NCBI GenBank assembly: GCA_023213395.1
Contig: CM041465.1
Location: 119,171,741 to 119,235,740 of the forward strand
Direction: 5' to 3'
DNA from: Cycas panzhihuaensis
Taxonomy: Eukaryota; Cycadophyta
DNA: 64,000 nt
Part shown: piece by piece, positions 57,011-64,000 of the stretch
Position numbering within the stretch: position 1 is the stretch's first letter
Layout of the letters: the number at the start of each line of letters is the position of its first letter
The notes under the pieces: generated by a model
The model's database searches: none
What the model was told of the DNA's origin: nothing
Seen by the model: the letters and a program-made list of their open reading frames with translations, nothing else
Translations under genes and position numbers: made by a program

Positions 57011-58560
57011 CTCACATAGCTTGTTATTATATTAGGTTTTTATGAGCTTATTGAAATGTCTTAGGATCATTATTAGACATAACTTAGTCATCAAAGTAAA
57101 GTTGACCTATAGCTTTTGAGATCTAAATTTTCTAATATCTAATAGATTACCAACATCAGCACTAATAGCTGAAAGGATTTTTTTTAACCCATTTAAGTTG
57201 TCTACTTATTTGAACCTAAGTAGAAGAAGATGATAATTCAGATTCATTTGTATTAGTTCAAGTCAAATTTTAAACTTATATTACTAAACTCTATAATTTT
57301 ATTATCAACTTATTTTCTAATGAACTCGATAGTTATTAGTTAAAATTTTCTCAAGAAGAAAATAAACTTGATTAAAATTAAAGTTTGATAAAGATCCTTC
57401 TTCATCAAATTTGATATCACACCTAATAAATATAGTATACGTAACTAAATCTAATAAACGGTAAGCTTTGCTTTCTTTGTTATAACTAATGCAAATAAAT
57501 TTTGAGCTCTTTAGATCAAGTTTTTATTATTTTTCTTTTGGAACATGTACCCAAGTAATGCTACTCAAGACTCTTAGGTGTTTAACTTAAGGTTCATAAC
57601 TAGATCATTTTTATTCTAGTATAATATTATTTAAAGCTTTAGTGGGTAACCTATTTAAAAGATAATTAGAGCAAACTATAACTTCAGCCTATAATTTTAA
57701 ATCTAGGTTTTTTACATGAAGCATGCATCTTATCATTTCAATCAATATATGATTTTTATATTCTGTAACACCATTTTACTAAGAAATATAAGCAACTAAA
57801 TGTTGTAATTTGATTCCATTTATTTTACAAAAAGATGTAAACTCATTACTTAAATATTCTTTAGCATTATTATATCTAAAAATTTTAATTTTAAGGTTAG
57901 ATTGATTTTTAACTAATGTTTTAAGTTTAATAAAGATATTAAAAACTTTACTATGATTTTATAGCATATACACCCAACATTTTCTAGAGAAATCATTAAT
58001 AAAATTCATAAAATATTTACTATCAAAATATAAAGGTGCTTGAAAAGGACCATATATATCAAAGTGAATAAGTTTGAGTGGTGATTTTGCTTAAAACTTA
58101 GTCTAGTGAGTGGTGATTTTGCTTAAAACTTAGTCTAGTGAGTGGTGATTTTGTTTAAATACAGGCTTCAGAGACACCATAAATGATAGATAATGAAGGA
58201 AGACCATGGACCATGTCATATTGATTTAGAAAATATAATTTACCATAGCTTGAATGGCTAAAATGTGCATGTCATAAATAACTAGTGGGATCAAATTGAG
58301 TAATAAAAGAAATTAATGATTTAGATTTTGTTAAATGTACTAAGTTTGTTAAACTATAAAGACTGATTTTATGATCAATAGGTCTAAAAGTAATTAGTTT
58401 AAAACTTATTGAATAGTTTTTTAATAATAAACTTGTCCTTTTAAAATTCAACCATAAAGTTTTTCTTGTAGATTTGATAGATAGATGACAAGTTAGGTAA
58501 TAAACTAAAAACATAAAACATATCATTTATAGAACTATTTTTTCAGGTAAAATCACTTAT
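57011..58560 (-). pseudogene. Level-2 copia integrase
   Basis: The piece 58272-58526 covers LKLITFRPIDHKISLYSLTN-type residues and the GAG-pre-integrase/integrase N-terminus. Further fragments such as VNILXILLMISLENVGCICY and KFLISLLNLKHQLKINLTLK (about 58010-57870) follow the integrase core. Motifs are hard to see because AT drift has replaced many codons. Order relative to gag and RT fits copia. Confidence 0.6.
58076..58154. repeat. 32-bp tandem repeat, about 2.5 copies
   Basis: The unit begins GAGTGGTGATTTTGCTTAAA and ends ACTTAGTCTAGT. Two complete identical units are followed by 15 bases of a third, within the decayed integrase of level 2. Identity of the units in such an old element suggests a recent duplication or an assembly slip. 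Confidence 0.9.
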
Positions 58561-58890
58561 TCCCTCAACTTTTAGTTAAAAACCACTACCAAAAGAGATT
58601 TTCTCTTCAAAATTTATACTTAAGTGATAAGTAAAAAGATATTCCTAATATCCTATCATATGATAGGAAACAATAGAATCTAGTATCCAAGAAAGTGGTA
58701 ATAAGGTAGGTCCTATAAAAGTAGAGATAGAAGTGGTTAGGGAATTATGGGATCTTAATTGTGTCCCTTTCAAATCTTTCCAAGCTTCAAATGCCAGTAT
58801 ATTTTTACATATATCTATAGTGTATCCTTTTTTATAATAATAAACACAACTAATATTTTGATTATAATGTGGTTTAGGAATATTTTTTAT
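58561..58890 (-). pseudogene. Level-2 copia zinc knuckle and protease
   Basis: The knuckle reads CVYYYKKGYTIDIC near 58845-58805: Tyr replaces the second Cys and the His of C-x2-C-x4-H-x4-C. About 40 residues later WILDSIVSYHMIG (about 58690-58650) is the protease site with the Gly of DSG lost. Both domains would be inactive. Confidence 0.75.
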
Positions 58891-59739
58891 TTAATATATT
58901 TATTTAGGTATTAGGTATGTATTTTAGTTTTTAAATATTCTTAAATATTTAGAATTTTAATTATTATTATTATTTGAAAGAAAGCCTCTATATAATTTTT
59001 AAATTTAGAATTATTATTGTGATTATTTTGATGATGGTTTTGATTTCTATATTTATCATATGATTTGGTGTTAGAGAAAATAGTATGAGAAAGATTTTTA
59101 ATTTTTTTTATTTGAACAAGCATGAACTAGTATTTAACCAGTTGTTTTGTAAGTTTATCAAAAGAAATAGTGGGGTGTCCATGCTATTATCTAATAATTT
59201 TATATTGATTAAAAGATTTTAGAAGTTTATTACTAGTAAGATAAATTAGTCTAACATCATCTTTTATAATGAGATAAAGTTAAAGTTTGATCACCTTATT
59301 TAATTACTTTAGTAGTGTTACTTAAATTTATATTTATGAATTGAAGATTGAATAGAAATTCTTCAACTCTGAAAAAATCTTTACACTTTAAGTCATATAT
59401 TTTCTACTCTAGCATAGTAATTTGTATGGTATCAACCTTATCATATTTTTCTTTTAATTTTATTTAGACAATGGCAAGTTCATCTAAAATAATGAACTAC
59501 CTAAGAATATCTGGAGAGAGAGAGGTTAAGATTATGCATAAGGCTCTATTACAATTCATTATATAGACAACATAGGTATCTAATATTATATCTATTATTT
59601 TTTCAAACTCCCCTATTATATATCACCATAGTTTTTATTACTTAAGGTGGTTAGAAATTTTAACCTTCCAATTTGCATAGTTTGAGTCATTTAAAACTGG
59701 AATTTTAGTTAAGTGGGTCATCTTAAGTATAAAAGCCAT
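58891..59739 (-). pseudogene. Level-2 copia gag
   Basis: It starts at the ATG at 59739 with MAFILKMTHLTKIPVLNDSN, then YANWKVKISNHLK, a very typical copia gag opening (P-x-L-x-G-x-NY-x-x-W). Later LSLSPDILR and VEEFLFNLQF can be read before the frame decays. Stops appear soon after codon 33. Confidence 0.8.
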
Positions 59740-61785
59740 TTTGGAAAAAGAAATATATACATGGATGTAAGATAACCTCAGATATTTTAAAGATCTTCTT
59801 TATTTAAGATAAAAAAGAAGATGTATGACTATATAAACTTCTAAATTAATATAATATTTTATCAAACCACAAATATAAAATATAAAAAATAATAATTATC
59901 ATAATAATTTTATTTTAGAATTAAGAAATTATAGCATTAAATTAATAATAATAATGTAAAGATATGTTGATATTTGTAAACAAACTACAAGTATATAATT
60001 TTAAAAAAAGAAATTAGAGGGGGGGCAACCCTTTTAAATACTTTTATGATTGTTTAATTTTAGAAGTATATGAAGTATATTTACATAAATAAATATTTAC
60101 AATAACATACCACAAATTATAATCTATTTATAAGATTATTTAGAATATAAAATTTTATTAATAATAATCATATTAATACTAATTAATTAAATGTATTTGT
60201 TAAAAAAGGGGGTATATTCATTCAATTAATTCATAAATTTATTATTCAATCATTAAAATATTAAAATAAATTATTATTATTAAAAAAATAAAAAGAAATT
60301 TAATAATTAAAATCATGTATCTATACTTACCTTATATATGCTCCACTGCATTAACTTTGAATGGAGATTTCACCCTCAAAATGACTTCAAAAAGGCTCAA
60401 ATGATTAATCAAATTGAAGGTCAATGTATTAGGATTCTAACACCTCTTTTAGTTCTAAATTTAAACTCTAGATGCTTAAGTTATAAAAAAAAAAAAAGGT
60501 AACTCCTTAATAAAGTATAGGGGGCTTAAAAATTAAGGATTAAGCTCCTTTCACTCTTAGTAGAAGGTCAGATGAAAGCTCAATACAACTAGGGCCTAAG
60601 GGAAAAGGGGGGTATTAATTTCAAAAGAAAATTAATAAAATTCAAACTGTTTGCATTTGAAAAAATATTACATTCTTTTTTAAATAAATTTCACATCTGC
60701 CAATATGAAAAAAATATATATATATCAATTAAACTTTACCCTAAGTATTAAAGTTTTAAATTTTTTTTGTGTGGATTGCAACTATAGTGGTGATACATTT
60801 CTCACCTGCATAAACTACAGGGTTGAAGTGATAATGGATTTCTCATATAGGTGAACCATTCTCTATACAACGATATTCTTCTGTGTTCTATAGAGTTGTG
60901 GCTAGCATTAAATCAACAGAAAGAGAAAATATGATAGAAGAACAATTAAATTTAGCAATCATTATTTACTAGTATATTTCACATGCTCAATGAGTGAAGT
61001 TTTTATCACTTATAGAATGATAAAGCAGAGTAATTTGTAGATAAATGGACTTAAGAATTTTCTTTCTATGGCTTTGATGAAAAATGCTTCATAATATACT
61101 TTGTTATTAATTCCAACTACAATTTTTAAATTAACAGTTTACCTCTGGTCCTCTGCTTTAACATTGTTGATGGATGCAAGTAGATAGCTTCCCTCTATCA
61201 TATCCAATTAGGTGACCAACAGTCTCAAATGCATTGGGCATAACTCAATATTACAATGATCTCCCTAAAGAATATAGTTCTTAGACTATGGATCCTGCAC
61301 ATAATGATTTCTAAATAACAAACTTGGTTAGAAAATTGAAATGATGGGTTAAGAAAATATCTAGTATGATTCCTTCGAATTGGTACCTCAACTTCTAGGA
61401 AAATATCTTTGGTGAGATGATGTCATTCTCTAAATTATAGAGGTGGAGGCTTATGGAAAAAAGACACAACATGTCATAGTCATTTTAGTCTTTTAACAAG
61501 ACAGCCCTTATGTTTGGACCAATAGGGTATGCCTATTACTGTTTGTGTTATGTAGTCTATATAATACTCAATCTGGTAGTAAACAAAGAGGGTGCTTGTG
61601 TAACTATTTTGATTCATTCTTATGTCTCTATTGTTGGCTTAGAGACTATCCAATATTAGTAAGATTAAATGAATTATAAACACATTTTACTTACTAGACC
61701 AGGTAAGCACACCCATCTCATGGATGAGGTACTAGATCAAGGGAATTGCAACTTTGACACTGGAACTCATGTTAGTTCAAACCTC
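59740..61785 (-). other. Leader of level-2 copia
   Basis: About 2 kb of AT-rich DNA between primer site and gag. It contains poly-A/T and (at)n runs (for example 60485-60500, 60710-60725) and a G7 run at 60019. I see no gene in it. Confidence 0.6.
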
Positions 61786-61797
61786 GCTCTGATACCA
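61786..61797 (-). other. Primer-binding site of level-2 copia
   Basis: TGGTATCAGAGC on the - strand, directly inside the 5' LTR; the standard tRNA-iMet complement. Confidence 0.95.
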
Positions 61798-62166
61798 TGT
61801 TAAAAAGAGAGATTAAAATAGATATTATGTTACACAACCAAGCAAGCAGAGGAGATAGTATATGTATAGGTGGAAAATACCTTAGGGAAAGAAAAACCAC
61901 CTCATAAATAGTAAAATAATATTATTAAAGTATAGAATACATCAAATTTCTAGGATCGTCATTTCCTCTCTCTCTTCTCTAAATTTTAGTATGTGCTTCT
62001 CTTGTTTTTAATAAGAGTGATAATAGAAGAACGTTAAAATAGATAACAACCAATTTAATAGATTTTTAATAATATCCTTAATAATAATAATAAACTATAT
62101 AAACTAACTCTTTATTATAAGAGAACATTACACCTTTTTATTAATGTGATAACATTAATTCTAACA
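61798..62166 (-). repeat. 5' LTR of level-2 copia
   Basis: 369 bp, TGTTAAAA...TCTAACA on the + strand, partner of 31094-31454. Confidence 0.92.
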
Positions 62167-62171
62167 TAATT
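62167..62171. repeat. Right target duplication TAATT of level-2 copia
   Basis: Exact match to 31089-31093. Confidence 0.9.
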
Positions 62172-62845
62172 AAACTAAGTAGAATATATTATTATACCAT
62201 TGCAATGTATTTCTTCTATAAATCAAATAAAATTAGCCCTATGATTGCATATGAAGACATTTTTTATTTTGTCATATCACTCTATTTTGGATGGTTAGGA
62301 ATATAAAATTTGTTTTGTGTCTTATTAGTTGATGTTATAAATAATCCTTGTAAGGGCTAGCAAGTTTGACCACTTATAGGGGGTTGTAATATCATATTTT
62401 TATTTATTCTTTATCATTTTCCTTTCTTATTTCTTGATTTAATTTCCTTACTTTGCCTCTAATATACTTTCTAGCTAATAGTTTTATTTATTAGGCAAGC
62501 ACATTTGTTGTTTAGGAAGCATTAATCATTAAGCTATTAGGTACTTATAACATTGAGATAATCTTGTGATATAAAATTAATTGTTATATACTGTTATTTC
62601 ATTATGCTCTCTTTTGTTTCTTCTTTTCTTTATGTTATGAAAATTCTCACTTAAACTTTGTTACAACATACTTTTGCTTTGTATATATGTATATTACTAT
62701 CTCTCATAAGTAAATAAAGATATAATAAGGTTAAACAGTATACAAGTTTCCACTTATCTTGGTGTTTAATTTTAGAACATGAGTAGATTAAAGCTTACAT
62801 TAATCCATCCTTTAAGGGGCACCAAAATAAAGAGGTAATAGTAAT
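62172..62845 (+). repeat. Right part of level-1 3' LTR
   Basis: It aligns with about 21960-22665 (for example the GCATTAATCATTAAGCTA stretch at 62518-62535 against 22308-22325). It completes the LTR that starts at 29450. The exact end is uncertain by some 20 bp. Confidence 0.65.
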
Positions 62846-64000
62846 CAAGTTTAAGAATGTTATCTTCCACGTTGAACTTCTATGGCTACAAGTTCTTATA
62901 ATATGTAACTTGTAATTTCTTCTCAAAAGGGAGATTATTTGGACATGTAGGATGGAGAGGCCACTAATGTTGGTGCTTGGGTTTGACCCTTCAGAGAGAG
63001 GTGATGTGGTAGATAGCTACATTAGGGTGGAGTCCCTTTATATAGGAATGGTCCCATGTATAATTAGAGAAGAACTTAATGGAGTCTTCTTTAATCTATT
63101 GGAATTCTTTGAAGGAGCCATGGGCCCTAACCTTAATGATACGAGGCTCATTGATGATCAAAAGATTGATGCCAATGGTGTTGTTGATGAGTACAATATT
63201 GCCCTATTAAAAATGAAGAAGGGCAAGATTGATTGGTAGAGAAGTTGTAAGGGGATTCTAACCTTCAAAAGTTAAAGGAGAGGTCAGATGGATATACTTG
63301 GCAAAGCCAAGCTTATGGTGGTTAGGTAGGAGGTTTAGAGAGGAACTAGTAAGATGTTTAAGAATAGCCTCATCATTTTCAAAATGATTGAGATTATAAA
63401 TGACTTAACTAATCATATGCAGATCTTTAGTCTCATTTCCTTTATTAGCGTTAAGCCTCTCTACTTAGAAGTACTAGTTAAAACTAAGAGATATGAAAGC
63501 AAGTTTAGACTCATCCTCCTCTCAAAGGGCATTGACTAAATAGATTTGTTATTATTGGGATTTATGGCAATAGTAAACTATCTCGACATCTTCCTTATGA
63601 ATAAACTAAGGCTCACTTAAGAGTGAGGAGCAAACAACCTCCACCTGATTAATCTAAGGCCTACCTAATAACATGTTATACTCTAGGTCAAGATCAATGA
63701 CGAAAAAGTTAGTGATAATAATTTTACCTTAAAGGGTGAGGGGAAGTAAAACCTTATGTATAGGAATGGTTTGAGTTATACCAAATACTTAGCATACCTA
63801 ATTTATAGGTTTTAAGACAAGAATGTTAAGGGGCTCAAGGAGGTGAAGGGGAATAGCATTGGTGGTAACACCCTCATCAATGATATATTTTTTAATAGTC
63901 CATTTCCTACTCATGATATAAATGGAAAATGGGAAAATATTTTAGTAATTATGACACTTGTTAAGTTGGGATGGATTAATAGTAATAAGGTTTCTAGTAG
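62846..64000. other. Right flank of the nest, unassigned
   Basis: It does not resemble the level-1 body after the other LTR, so it is probably flanking DNA, perhaps another decayed element. Two short + strand frames lie here: 62952-63239 (95 codons) and 63354-63539 (61 codons, Leu/Ile/Lys-rich). Nothing else was recognised. Confidence 0.45.
62952..63239 (+). CDS. Unrecognised 95-codon ORF
   Basis: It starts MERPLMLVLGFDPSERGD and continues with a well-mixed composition (SYIRVESLYIGMVPCIIRE, EGAMGPNLNDTRLIDDQK) unlike the AT-biased shadows nearby. The composition hints at real or recently real coding sequence. I do not recognise the family; it may be gag or pol of another element or a gene fragment. 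Confidence 0.3.
   Translation: MERPLMLVLGFDPSERGDVVDSYIRVESLYIGMVPCIIREELNGVFFNLLEFFEGAMGPNLNDTRLIDDQKIDANGVVDEYNIALLKMKKGKIDW

Larger units (their letters stand above)
31094..62166 (-). mobile_element. Level-2 Ty1-copia element with nested insertions
   Basis: Complete boundaries: LTRs 31094-31454 and 61798-62166, TAATT duplications outside, and a perfect 12-bp tRNA-iMet-type primer site (TGGTATCAGAGC on the - strand) directly inside the right LTR. A purine tract lies inside the left LTR. Domains follow the copia order gag, protease, integrase, RT, RNase H on the - strand. The level-3 element splits the pol frame between RT and RNase H. Without nested DNA it is about 7.1 kb. Many stops show it is inactive. 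Confidence 0.9.
20826..62845 (+). mobile_element. Level-1 old LTR element hosting the nest
   Basis: An LTR at 20826 to about 22665 and a related one split between 29450-31093 and 62172 to about 62845 bracket a body of about 6.8 kb. Past the LTR ends (about 22665 and 62845) the two copies stop resembling each other, as expected for a primer site and gag on one side and genomic flank on the other. Gag-like sequence is present. No RT or integrase was recognised, so the element may be non-autonomous or simply too decayed. Without the nested elements it would be roughly 11 kb. Assignment to Ty3-gypsy rests on the gag remnant and is tentative. Confidence 0.6.

Overview
The window looks like intergenic DNA of a large-genome seed plant. 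It is almost entirely LTR retrotransposons nested inside one another (Ty1-copia and Ty3-gypsy, tRNA-Met-type primer sites, a Tat-like gypsy with an antisense plant-mobile-domain reading frame and an extra RNase H). I see no intact host gene, no CRISPR array, and no rRNA or tRNA gene. The species cannot be told; the old, AT-rich nested elements would fit a repeat-rich genome such as a gymnosperm, but that is a guess.

Layout of the complete nest (copy B, 20826-64000). Level 1 is an old AT-rich LTR element on the + strand. Its 5' LTR is 20826 to about 22665 (left end lost in a gap). Its body is about 22.7-29.4 kb and holds a gag remnant, an unrecognised frame and a captured PPR gene fragment. 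Its 3' LTR starts near 29.45 kb and resumes at 62172 to about 62845. Level 2 is a Ty1-copia element on the - strand (31094-62166, target duplication TAATT) inserted in that 3' LTR. Level 3 is a second Ty1-copia on the - strand (32105-56113, target duplication ATCGT) inserted between the RT and RNase H coding parts of level 2. Level 4 is a 16.35-kb GC-rich Tat-like Ty3-gypsy on the + strand (35827-52179, duplication GAATT/AAATT) inserted in the level 3 pol frame between the GAG-pre-integrase and integrase parts. LTR divergence (by eye) and AT content rise with depth, as expected for successive insertions. The DNA right of 62.85 kb is unassigned flank.

Copy A (1-20325) repeats 29450-49736 with the same three nested junctions. 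It stops 85 bp into the 3' LTR of the gypsy at a run of exactly 500 N (20326-20825). The right-hand arms of this copy are missing, and many differences from copy B fall at CTG/CAG or CG sites. The simplest reading is one locus assembled twice and scaffolded side by side, with base-calling errors at methylated cytosines. A true duplication is not excluded.

How the parts relate: the gypsy encodes gag, protease, RT, RNase H and integrase on the + strand. A - strand frame with a plant-mobile-domain-like region follows the integrase, and then a second RNase H on the + strand just before the 3' LTR. A palindrome-rich, TATA-bearing spacer separates the last two. All elements carry stops and frameshifts, so none is likely to be autonomous as sequenced, though some breaks in the gypsy may be sequencing errors.
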